DNA of 6,930 bases from an uncultured Actinomycetes bacterium (GCA_903932705.1 CAIZHC010000006.1:1-6930), one strand, 5' to 3'. Shown: positions 1 to 6,751, counted from the first letter of the stretch. Notes: generated by a model not told the origin, from the sequence alone. Numbers and translations are program-made.

Positions 1-199
1 CCAAAACCCTTCATAAAACTCTTTGCAACATCGTGATGCTGATCATCGGGAAGACCTGGGTAGCGAACCTTCTCTACAGCTGGGTGGCCCGCAGCAGTCA
101 CTTGTCATGGCCTTCATCGTATTTCTGGCCGCTTCAGGAATCGCTGTCAGTTACGTCTGGTCTAACGTGAAAAGCGCTCGTGAAAGTGGGCGCATCTAA
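1..199 (+). CDS. 3' end of ABC transporter permease (first membrane subunit), frame apparently interrupted
   Basis: This is the tail of a gene that enters from the left and ends with TAA at 197-199. In the frame of that stop, the last ~35 residues form a hydrophobic helix (LVMAFIVFLAASGIAVSYVW) followed by a basic cytoplasmic tail ending SARESGRI. That is how a binding-protein-dependent permease usually ends. The same frame carries a TAA at 14-16, and its residues from 17 to about 80 are polar and unlike a permease. In the +3 frame, bases 36-89 instead read as plausible permease sequence (VMLIIGKTWVANLLYSWVA). A single frame change around 84-98 would join the two. This could be a sequencing error near a contig edge or a real mutation. 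The stop overlaps the next permease start by one base (TAATG), so it is the partner subunit of that transporter by position. The subunit assignment is inferred from context and topology. Confidence 0.55.
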
Positions 200-1014
200 T
201 GGGTAAATTTTTCAATCCAGCCCGTCTGGCTCTCAATGCTGCTGTAGTGCTGATGGTCTTCTTTATCTTGGGTCCTATCGTCTGGCTGGCCGTGCACGCT
301 TTTGCGAGCAACTGGCAGTACCCAAACCTCTATCCCTCCGGACTAACACTTCACTGGTGGTCCCAGGTATTTCTAGATTCAGCTCTTGCTTCAGCGATGA
401 AGAACTCGCTTATCACCAGTCCAATCGTGGTGATCTGCTCCATGATCATCTGTCTTCCCGCGGCATACGCGGTTGGACGAATCAAGTTTTGGGGCCGCCG
501 AGTTTTTATGATTGGCATCTTCTCCGCCAACTCATTCCCAAAAATTGGCCTCTTTGCAGCGATCGCGACTCTCTATTACTCGCTCAACCTCATGGGCACT
601 TTCGTTGGCGTCATCATCATTCAACTTCTAGGAACCATCATCTATATGACTTGGATTCCCGCGGCAGCATTTGCCGCAGTACCTAGGAGCTTAGAAGAAG
701 CCGCTCGCGACGCAGGTGCATCGAAATTTACCGTCTTTCGCACGATCACACTTCGGATGGCCATGCCTGGAATCTTGGTTGCGATTGTCATGTCTTTCTT
801 AGCGGCATTTGATGAAGCGCAAGGTACGTACCTGGTCGGAGCACCGGCGATTTACACCATGCCAACAGAGATGTATTCATTGGTACAGAACTACCCAATC
901 CAAGTTGCTGCAGTCTTCTCACTATTACTCGCTCTGCCATCTGTTCTCTTACTTGGCTTAGCTAGAAAACACATTATGGGTGGGCAGCTGGCAGATGGGT
1001 TTCAGCTTAAATGA
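199..1014 (+). CDS. ABC transporter permease, PotC/FbpB-like (second membrane subunit)
   Basis: This is an inner-membrane subunit of a binding-protein-dependent importer, 271 residues long, a usual length for the PotC-type family. Six hydrophobic segments are visible at about residues 12-35, 68-93, 103-128, 133-160, 190-212 and 234-256. The cytoplasmic EAA loop that docks on the ATPase is clear at about 163-191: EEAARDAGAS, then a conserved Gly (173) and a Pro-Gly at 190-191. The first outer loop carries WQYPNLYPSGLTLHWW, a pattern resembling polyamine/iron/phosphonate-type permeases rather than the sugar CUT1 type; this is a judgement from memory of the families. The ATG at 199 overlaps the previous stop (TAATG) and the gene ends inside the ATGA of the ATPase gene, so expression is presumably coupled. 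The substrate cannot be read from the permease. The downstream phosphodiesterase/phosphatase gene suggests an organophosphate. Confidence 0.9.
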   Translation: MGKFFNPARLALNAAVVLMVFFILGPIVWLAVHAFASNWQYPNLYPSGLTLHWWSQVFLDSALASAMKNSLITSPIVVICSMIICLPAAYAVGRIKFWGRRVFMIGIFSANSFPKIGLFAAIATLYYSLNLMGTFVGVIIIQLLGTIIYMTWIPAAAFAAVPRSLEEAARDAGASKFTVFRTITLRMAMPGILVAIVMSFLAAFDEAQGTYLVGAPAIYTMPTEMYSLVQNYPIQVAAVFSLLLALPSVLLLGLARKHIMGGQLADGFQLK

Positions 1015-2024
1015 GAAGAGAAGAGAAGATGATGGGTTTAGAACTCCGCGGTCTGAAGAAGATTCTGGGTGGAAGAGTCATCATTGATGACTTAGATCTT
1101 TCCGTTGCAAACGGAGAGATGGTTTCACTTCTTGGACCATCGGGATGCGGCAAAACTACAACACTTCGAATGATTGCCGGGTTCCTAGAAGTGGATGCCG
1201 GAAATATCTTGCTTGCTGGTCGCGATGTTACGAACCTCGGCCCCGATAAGCGCCCGAGTGCCATGGTCTTTCAAAACTATGCGTTATGGCCTCATATGAG
1301 TGCAGCGAAAAATGTCGCTTACCCATTAAAGATTAAGGGTTTAAGTAAAGCTGAGATCAATACCAAGGTCGAGGCCGCGCTCGAACTAGTTAACCTCTTA
1401 CATCATAAGAACTCGCGCCCCGGTCAGATTTCTGGTGGTGAACAACAGAGAGTTGCATTGGCTCGCGCACTAGTTCAAGAGCCCGACATCCTTCTGTTAG
1501 ATGAACCCCTCAGCAACTTGGATGCGAAGCTTCGCGAAAAGGTAAGAGAAGATATCCGCGAATTGCAGCGCCGATTAGGGATTACGATGGTAATCGTGAC
1601 GCATGATCAAGAGGAGGCGCTCTCCATCTCTGATCGCGTCGCTGTCATGAATTCGGGGAAGATTGAACAATTCTCAACTCCCCGTGAGCTCTATCTACGT
1701 CCAGAGACTGAGTATGTGGCCAACTTCATCGGTTCGATTAATCGTTTTGAAGGTGTTCTTGAAAATGGTGAAATCACCTCAGGAGTTGGGGTTACGGGCG
1801 TGCGACCGGAAGATCTACAAATCTCCCTTCAGCCGTTTGAAGGATCACATCCTGGAGTTGTGGAGCTTGTCATACCCCGGGGTCACTTCTTTGAAGTGGT
1901 AGTTGCGCGCAGAGATGGAAAATTTAGAATCTTTACCAACGAGAATATTCCTATGGTCGGAGAGAACATTTACGTGCGGATCAAAAAGGCACTTTATTTC
2001 CAGGATGGAAAGTTAATTGCCTAG
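1011..2024 (+). CDS. ABC transporter ATPase, PotA/FbpC-like with TOBE-type C-terminus
   Basis: This ATPase powers the importer encoded by the two preceding permease genes. All nucleotide-binding motifs are intact in the 337-residue form: Walker A GPSGCGKT (42-49), Q-loop VFQNY with Q88, signature ISGGEQQ (140-146), Walker B ILLLDEP (160-166), D-loop SNLD (168-171) and H-loop His198 in VTHDQEEA. Residues after about 240 form a short beta-rich TOBE-like regulatory domain with the typical VRPED motif at 265-269. The run EEALSISDRVAVMNSGKIEQ resembles PotA/FbpC more than MalK. The start is uncertain. ATG at 1011 overlaps the permease stop as ATGA but has no Shine-Dalgarno sequence. ATGs at 1029 and 1032 follow a purine-rich GAGAA triple repeat and would give the family's usual N-terminus (MGLELRGLKK). 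The longer form is listed because the neighbouring genes also overlap; the shorter one is quite possible. Confidence 0.92.
   Translation: MRREEKMMGLELRGLKKILGGRVIIDDLDLSVANGEMVSLLGPSGCGKTTTLRMIAGFLEVDAGNILLAGRDVTNLGPDKRPSAMVFQNYALWPHMSAAKNVAYPLKIKGLSKAEINTKVEAALELVNLLHHKNSRPGQISGGEQQRVALARALVQEPDILLLDEPLSNLDAKLREKVREDIRELQRRLGITMVIVTHDQEEALSISDRVAVMNSGKIEQFSTPRELYLRPETEYVANFIGSINRFEGVLENGEITSGVGVTGVRPEDLQISLQPFEGSHPGVVELVIPRGHFFEVVVARRDGKFRIFTNENIPMVGENIYVRIKKALYFQDGKLIA
2002..2012 (+). promoter_or_regulatory. Ribosome binding site supporting the TTG start at 2017
   Basis: AGGATGGAAAG lies just upstream of the TTG at 2017, inside the 3' end of the ATPase gene. GGAA at 2007-2010 is 6 nt from the TTG; AGGA at 2002-2005 is 11 nt away. 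No ATG or GTG lies between the ATPase stop and the conserved HRG catalytic motif (from 2053), so TTG is the only start that keeps the GDPD active site. Confidence 0.55.
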
Positions 2025-3534
2025 CTCAGCATTCCTTCCTTTAACAACTGCCCATCGGGGCGATAGCGCAAGATTTCGTGAAAACACTCTCGCCGCGATC
2101 CAATCCGCAATCGATAAGAAGGCTGATATTGTCGAGATAGATATCAGAGTGACGAGCGATGACCAGGTAATAGTTCTGCATGATCCCACTCTTGATCGCC
2201 TCTGGGGCTATCCCCGGAAAGTCTCTGAAGTTTCAGTGGAGACCGTGGCAAACCTTGGTTTTGAGGAGTATCGAATACCGACGTTGATTGACGTCATCAA
2301 CCTATTTAGAGATACAACTTCGAAACTCATGATCGATATGGATGACGCAGTGAATGCAGAGCCTGCATTTCGTGTTGTACTGGACTCGGGAATAGATCTC
2401 TCACAAATAATCTGGTGTGGAAATCTTGAAGCGATGCAGACCATACGACGTTCCTCAGTGGAGGCGCGAATTTGGTTACCTTGGAATGAAACGGGTTCTG
2501 TGAGTGAGGATCTGATTACGGCGATCTCCCCAGAGTACTTGAATTCTCACTACTCATATTGGTCTCAAGAGAATGTTGAAGCGGTGCATAACCTTGGGTT
2601 AAAAACCGCCGCATGGACAATTGATGATGCCCCAACGATGCGATGGGCAATTGCAATCGGAATTGATTCGATCACTACAAATAATCTGGCGCTCCTTCAA
2701 AGCACCAAGAGCGAAAGTGGTGAAATCAATCCTCTCGATCTAGAACGTGCTACGTCACTTGCAATCACATTGGGTAAATGGGCGATCATGGTGTGCCAGT
2801 GGATGAGCCCAGGAGAGATTTTGACTAAGGCAAATCCTGCGGATCTAGTAACGGAAGTTGATTTATTTATCGAGAAGCACGCTCGGGAGATGATTCTCGC
2901 TAACTTCCCAACTCACAATATCGTCGGTGAAGAGTTTGGCGGCACCTATCTTTCGGACACTCCAACCTGGTACATCGATCCTGTTGATGGAACCACAAAT
3001 TTTGCCAATAGAACTCCGTGGAGTTCATTCTCGCTCTCACTCGCAGTCGGACGTGAACCTTTGGTCGCGGTCACTATTGATCCATGGCGCAATAAGTTAT
3101 TTCACGCCCTTAAGGAATCAGGCTCTTACATAAATGGAGAGAAGATCAATCTGCCCGTTGCACCACCTAGTGAAAATCCACTTGCTGGTCGCGTCGTTTT
3201 AACTGAGTTGGCTGGATCGCGACCATGGAGGGGCATGGATTCTTTTCTAGCCTCTCTGGGGGATCACCACTGCACCATGCGAATCATGGGTGCCGGAACG
3301 CTGACATTGACTTCAGTTTCAGCAAATTACGGAATTGGAGCAGTAGTTGATCAGTTCAGCCCAATCGATCATTTGGCAGCGGCGCTGATTGCAAAAGAAT
3401 CGGGTTGTTCTGTTCTCAATGAAAAAGGGGAAGAAGATCTATTTCCGGTCGAAGGCGGATTGTTGATCGTTCAGCCTTTGGCTCGTGAAGCTTTATCTAA
3501 GATTTGGCTAGAAGCTCTTCATAATAATTCTTAA
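2017..3534 (+). CDS. Fused glycerophosphodiester phosphodiesterase - inositol monophosphatase family enzyme
   Basis: This is a two-domain cytoplasmic enzyme of 505 residues with no signal peptide. Residues about 10-230 form a GDPD TIM barrel: AHRG with His13/Arg14, ENTL (22-25), VEIDIR with Glu40/Asp42, and the catalytic LHDPTLDR with His55. Residues about 240-500 form an inositol-monophosphatase-family domain: DLVTEVD (276-282), GEEFGG with Glu305, WYIDPVDGTTNF (318-329) with Asp321/Asp324, and Asp451 in PIDHLAAA, which corresponds to the usual WDVAAG. All phosphatase metal ligands are therefore present. The GDPD half cleaves glycerophosphodiesters; the second half removes phosphate from inositol phosphate or a similar monoester. 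Placed last in an ABC importer operon with an 8-nt overlap, it likely processes the imported compound, for example glycerophosphoinositol (inference). Oddities: the GDPD Glu-x-Lys motif is Asp107-Met-Asp109. Other IMPase-family activities (histidinol phosphate, sugar phosphates, PAP) are not excluded. Confidence 0.9.
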   Translation: MPSSAFLPLTTAHRGDSARFRENTLAAIQSAIDKKADIVEIDIRVTSDDQVIVLHDPTLDRLWGYPRKVSEVSVETVANLGFEEYRIPTLIDVINLFRDTTSKLMIDMDDAVNAEPAFRVVLDSGIDLSQIIWCGNLEAMQTIRRSSVEARIWLPWNETGSVSEDLITAISPEYLNSHYSYWSQENVEAVHNLGLKTAAWTIDDAPTMRWAIAIGIDSITTNNLALLQSTKSESGEINPLDLERATSLAITLGKWAIMVCQWMSPGEILTKANPADLVTEVDLFIEKHAREMILANFPTHNIVGEEFGGTYLSDTPTWYIDPVDGTTNFANRTPWSSFSLSLAVGREPLVAVTIDPWRNKLFHALKESGSYINGEKINLPVAPPSENPLAGRVVLTELAGSRPWRGMDSFLASLGDHHCTMRIMGAGTLTLTSVSANYGIGAVVDQFSPIDHLAAALIAKESGCSVLNEKGEEDLFPVEGGLLIVQPLAREALSKIWLEALHNNS

Positions 3535-3543
3535 GAGAGCTAG
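3508..3543. terminator. Possible shared hairpin between convergent operons
   Basis: CTAGAAGCTCTT (3508-3519) and AAGAGAGCTAG (3533-3543) can pair imperfectly (AGCT and CTT segments with small bulges) around an AT-rich loop. The hairpin straddles the 5-nt gap between the stop codons at 3534 and 3540, the only place a bidirectional terminator could sit. There is no U-tract on either side, so this is a weak call made by eye without folding energies. Confidence 0.22.
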
Positions 3544-3959
3544 ACCAGCTTACGTTTCTCCAGGAATGCTTTGATATCTGCTGCTGAAGGTTGTCCCCAT
3601 GCAATGCAGAAGGGATGTCCGGCGGGATCTGCGTAGACGAGGAATCCTTCGGGGGATTCAAAATCTTTCTCTGGCTCAAGCACTGTGGCGCCAAGTGAAA
3701 TCAACTCTTCATGTGCTGCATGAGGATCTTCCACCTGTAGGTTTAGATGGACTTGCTGTTGTTGAACGCCATTCGGCCATTCGGGCTTTACGTGCTTGGG
3801 ATTGAGATCAACCCCCACTCGCCATTCTCCAGATTCATCAAAAACAGTGTGCCACTCGTCATCGCGAGCCACTTGACCTTTAAGTATCGCCGCCCAGAAG
3901 GAACTTTCTGCCTCAAGATCTGCAGCATCAAAGACCACGACTGTACGTAGAATATCCAT
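3540..3959 (-). CDS. VOC (glyoxalase-fold) family protein
   Basis: This is a small cytoplasmic protein of 139 residues, a normal size for a two-module vicinal-oxygen-chelate protein. The N-terminal module reads VVFDAADLEAESSFWAAIL, the usual start in which a strand is followed by a 'fw' helix. The second module starts with QQVHLNLQVED (His71, a likely metal ligand) and ends with VYADPAGHPFCIAW (109-121), a C-terminal signature seen in the Glyoxalase_6-like group common in actinobacteria. Function within the superfamily (isomerase, dioxygenase, thiol transferase, antibiotic binding) cannot be read from sequence. The gene lies 18 nt after the second VOC gene in an AT-rich gap without a clear Shine-Dalgarno sequence, and probably shares its transcript. 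It converges on the GDPD fusion gene with 5 nt between stop codons. Confidence 0.85.
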   Translation of the reverse strand: MDILRTVVVFDAADLEAESSFWAAILKGQVARDDEWHTVFDESGEWRVGVDLNPKHVKPEWPNGVQQQQVHLNLQVEDPHAAHEELISLGATVLEPEKDFESPEGFLVYADPAGHPFCIAWGQPSAADIKAFLEKRKLV

Positions 3960-3977
3960 GGTATAAATTTTATTAAG

Positions 3978-4346
3978 TTATTTAGCAAATTCCCAGAGGT
4001 GACCATCAGGGTCAGCAACGAGCAAGGTTCTGATACCCCAGGGTCTATCCATCGGACCATTCACCAGAGGAATGCCAAGTTTTTCTAATCGCGCCGCATG
4101 AGCATCCACATCTTCGACCTGGACGGTCATCTGAGCTCGCGCACCACTCTCTTTTGAGGCAACTAGTGCTGGCTCAATGAGTCCTGGCGCCTCACTCTCA
4201 AGTAAGAGGTTGATGAGTGACTCTCCAAATTGGAAGACGACTGAATGGGGATCTTCGAAAACCGGTGTCTTATCAAAGACCTTTGAATAGAAATCTTTGG
4301 TGCGTTCGAGATCCGCAATAAATAGTGTGGTCGCAAAGAGTTTCAT
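3978..4346 (-). CDS. VOC (glyoxalase/bleomycin-resistance-like) family protein
   Basis: This is a 122-residue single-domain VOC protein. It opens with ATTLFIADLERTKDFYSKVF, the standard first strand and helix of the fold. It ends with LLVADPDGHLWEFAK, in which Glu119 sits at the usual metal-ligand position. The middle QMTVQVEDVDAHAARLEKLG starts the second module. The ATG (4346-4344) overlaps the pullulanase stop (TGA 4345-4343) as ATGA, and the upstream Shine-Dalgarno match is poor, so translation is probably coupled to the pullulanase gene. This protein and the following VOC protein differ widely in sequence, so they are not a recent duplication. No substrate can be assigned; a link to starch breakdown is only positional. 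Confidence 0.85.
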   Translation of the reverse strand: MKLFATTLFIADLERTKDFYSKVFDKTPVFEDPHSVVFQFGESLINLLLESEAPGLIEPALVASKESGARAQMTVQVEDVDAHAARLEKLGIPLVNGPMDRPWGIRTLLVADPDGHLWEFAK

Positions 4347-6718
4347 TGCTCGAGTACCAATGTAGTCTGAGGTGGAATTTTCACTTGAGATCCCTTCACT
4401 GTTGATAACACCTTCGTTCCTGCAGTACCGCCAGATACAACCGCTTTCCAGTTTCCATTTGAAGGTAGAAGTACAGATTGAGCGGTCGTTGTGGCGTTAA
4501 ATGTAACAACGATCTTCTTCCAGGAATCTTTACTCTTCGCTCCATCAATCGAATAAGCGACTACTCCATCGAGGGTTGGAAGGAAAGTAAGGTTGCTCTT
4601 CACGGCAGCAGCGGAGGAGAGTCGGAATGCAGGGTGTGCACCCCGCAGGGAAATCAATCCTTTGTAGTAATTGTTCACGGCAGAATTCGCTTGCAGGGTA
4701 TTCCACTTCAAAGAATTGACGGCATCACTGGAGTTATAGCTATTTCCATTGCCACCTTTGGAGCGCAGGAACTCTTGTCCCGCCTGGATGAATGGAACCC
4801 CTTGAGATAGATAGACGATAGCCGCACTCATCTCATCCATCTTGGCGATGGTGGCAGCGGAGGCGCCTATTGCACTCGCCTTTAACTTATCAAAGAGAGT
4901 TTGATTGTCATGAGACTCGACGTAGTTGATGGATTGTGATGGAGAGCTTGTTGTCCATGCATTGGAGAGAGTTCCGTTATAGGCGGTGTTTCCAACAGTT
5001 CCAGCCTTAACATCGAGGGCACGCATAAAGGAACCGGATACAAATCCCTTGGCATCTGCATTAAATACAGAGCCTTTAGCGCCATCACGAATCTGATCGT
5101 TGAATGCTCCAACGCCTGGAATTTGGGCGATATTTCCTTGGGTAGCGGCGCTTGAGATTGGCAGCGAGCTCGATCCATACCAACCCTCACCAAACATCAA
5201 GATAGTTGGGTCAATTGCGGTCAAACTCTTGCGGGCTTGATTAATCGTCGAGATGCTCATCTGACCCATCTGATCGATGCGGAAACCATCCATGTGATAC
5301 TCAGTAGCCCAGTATTTAAAGGAATCGTTTACAAATTTGGCGACCATTGGACGCTCATCGGCGACGTCATTTCCACATCCACTTCCATTGGTTAAATCGC
5401 CATTGGAGTCGGTCCTAAAGAAATAGCCTGGAACGATGAGATTTTCGCTGTATGTGCTCGCATTGAAAACGTGGTGGTAGACCACATCCATAATGACTCG
5501 GAGCCCCTGATTATGCATAGATTGAATCGCGCTCTTTAGTTCAACAATACGATTTGTGGGATTCGTTGGGTCTGTTGAATATGAACCTTCTGGAACGTTG
5601 AAATTCTGAGGGTCATAACCCCAGTTGAAAGTAGGAGCCGCTTCATCTACTGACTGAAAGTCGAAGATGGGCAGGAGCTCGACGTGGGTGACGCCAAGGC
5701 TCTTGATGTGGGCGATACCTGTAGGGATACCTTTATATGAAGTCTTGGTATCGGTAAAAGCCAAGTACTTGCCTTGATGTGCAGCTGGCACACCACTCGA
5801 TGAATCAATAGATAGATCTCGGACGTGTAATTCATAGATCGATGCATCGGTGGGATTCCCCGAGAATTTTGGCTTGGTGTTATTCCAACCGGCCGGATTA
5901 GTTTTTGATAGATCTACGACCACACCACGAATTCCATTAATCGATGTTGCTCGAACGTATGGATCGACAGCATCGTTTGTAGCCCCATCGACCGTGACTC
6001 GATACATGTACACCAAACCATTTTGATCGCCATCCACTGTGGTAACCCATGTTCCATTGACATCAGCGGACATAGGAATTTCCTTTACAGCGCTATCAGG
6101 TGACGTAAGCGATGGATAAGTCAGAAGTGAAACCTTGCTTGCAGTTGGTGCCCACACTCTAAATTTCGTATTGGCCGGCGTGTAGGTATTTCCCAAATCA
6201 TTTCCGGTGTAGGTGTACTTCCCAGCGAAATCAGCTGAGTCATATATCTTGGCTTGAAGAACGACGGGATTTGCTGCAATCACTCCAGTTGGAGGAGCGG
6301 TGTAGACAACAGCATCTCCTTGACGCAACCAAATCTCGGCGTTTCCATCTGCATCAAATGCGGGAACAAATCGATCGGTGCTACCGTCTTTCTCGACCCA
6401 CGCTCCTTTTCTAATGATGAAGCCAAGTTGATTGAAAGTCGCCATGCTCGTTACATCAATTTTGACGATCGCTCCGTAAGAGTCAGTGCCTGAGAACGGG
6501 AATCCAGCAGCACTCACCTCTTTATCATTGGCGGTTCCAGGTAGGTCCTTCCACAAGTACACATTCCAATTTTGGTAATCACTCGCCGAGCGTTGGTAGT
6601 GCACGGTTAAGTGCACGGTATCTGGCAAGGCCGCCTGAGCACTTTGATTGGCCAGAGCAGGTATGAGGGAAGCGACCAACAACGAGATGGTCCATGAAAC
6701 GGTACGGCGGCTCTTCAT
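4343..6718 (-). CDS. pulA: Secreted type I pullulanase (GH13 with CBM41 and CBM48)
   Basis: This extracellular debranching enzyme hydrolyses alpha-1,6 bonds in pullulan, starch and glycogen fragments. Numbering uses the ATG at 6718 (791 residues), preferred because GCGGAA at 6730-6725 lies 6 nt upstream; the ATG at 6724 directly abuts it. Residues 1-29 are a signal peptide (MKSRR, hydrophobic core, cleavage near AQA/A) without a lipobox. A CBM41 spans about 32-142 (LTVHYQR, WNVYLW, FIIRKGAW, KDGSTDRF). A CBM48-like domain follows at about 175-270 (TKFRVWAPTA). The GH13 barrel carries the pullulanase hallmark FNWGYDP (364-370), region I DVVYHHV (411-417), nucleophile Asp482 in GFRID, acid Glu511 in GEGW, and His603/Asp604 in YVESHDNQTL. 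A beta domain occupies roughly the last 90 residues, with no sorting signal or anchor, so the enzyme is probably released. Region I has His where Asn is usual. It heads a probable operon with two VOC genes. Confidence 0.95.
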   Translation of the reverse strand: MKSRRTVSWTISLLVASLIPALANQSAQAALPDTVHLTVHYQRSASDYQNWNVYLWKDLPGTANDKEVSAAGFPFSGTDSYGAIVKIDVTSMATFNQLGFIIRKGAWVEKDGSTDRFVPAFDADGNAEIWLRQGDAVVYTAPPTGVIAANPVVLQAKIYDSADFAGKYTYTGNDLGNTYTPANTKFRVWAPTASKVSLLTYPSLTSPDSAVKEIPMSADVNGTWVTTVDGDQNGLVYMYRVTVDGATNDAVDPYVRATSINGIRGVVVDLSKTNPAGWNNTKPKFSGNPTDASIYELHVRDLSIDSSSGVPAAHQGKYLAFTDTKTSYKGIPTGIAHIKSLGVTHVELLPIFDFQSVDEAAPTFNWGYDPQNFNVPEGSYSTDPTNPTNRIVELKSAIQSMHNQGLRVIMDVVYHHVFNASTYSENLIVPGYFFRTDSNGDLTNGSGCGNDVADERPMVAKFVNDSFKYWATEYHMDGFRIDQMGQMSISTINQARKSLTAIDPTILMFGEGWYGSSSLPISSAATQGNIAQIPGVGAFNDQIRDGAKGSVFNADAKGFVSGSFMRALDVKAGTVGNTAYNGTLSNAWTTSSPSQSINYVESHDNQTLFDKLKASAIGASAATIAKMDEMSAAIVYLSQGVPFIQAGQEFLRSKGGNGNSYNSSDAVNSLKWNTLQANSAVNNYYKGLISLRGAHPAFRLSSAAAVKSNLTFLPTLDGVVAYSIDGAKSKDSWKKIVVTFNATTTAQSVLLPSNGNWKAVVSGGTAGTKVLSTVKGSQVKIPPQTTLVLEQ

Positions 6719-6724
6719 AAACAT

Positions 6725-6730
6725 TTCCGC
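6725..6730 (-). promoter_or_regulatory. Ribosome binding site of the pullulanase gene
   Basis: On the minus strand this reads GCGGAA. GGAA ends 6 nt before the ATG at 6718 but touches the ATG at 6724, which favours the downstream start and a mature signal peptide beginning MKSRR. Confidence 0.5.
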
Positions 6731-6736
6731 AGTTTA

Positions 6737-6748
6737 TTGTGGAATTTG
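6737..6748. repeat. Left arm of a 12-bp exact inverted repeat
   Basis: TTGTGGAATTTG here is the exact reverse complement of the last 12 bases of the window (6919-6930). It lies in the divergent intergenic region just upstream of the pullulanase ribosome binding site. Matching stops on the inner side (T6749 against G6918); the outer side cannot be followed past the window edge. Confidence 0.6.
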
Positions 6749-6751
6749 TAC

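Noticed and set aside
13..29. 17-nt similarity (15 matches) between the window start and the first bases of the second VOC gene
   Set aside because: The similarity stops after 17 nt, and several such near-matches are expected by chance in a window of this size.
1007..1264. 85-residue open frame on the minus strand over the ATPase gene
   Set aside because: It lies antisense to the Walker A region of an unmistakable ABC ATPase and has no recognisable domain; it is a shadow frame.
1011..2024. Naming the ATPase ugpC or malK because of the GDPD neighbour
   Set aside because: The sequence around the H-loop and after it resembles PotA/FbpC-type ATPases more, and the permease is not clearly of the sugar CUT1 type, so a Ugp or Mal name is not supported.
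3788..4060. 90-residue minus-strand frame spanning both VOC genes
   Set aside because: It is out of frame with both VOC proteins, whose conserved ends (DPDGHLWEFA and the VVVFDAADLEAESSFW start) fix the real frames.
4478..4810. 110-residue open frame on the plus strand within the pullulanase gene
   Set aside because: The opposite strand encodes conserved C-terminal pullulanase sequence through the whole stretch, and the plus-strand product is cysteine-rich and unlike any family I know.
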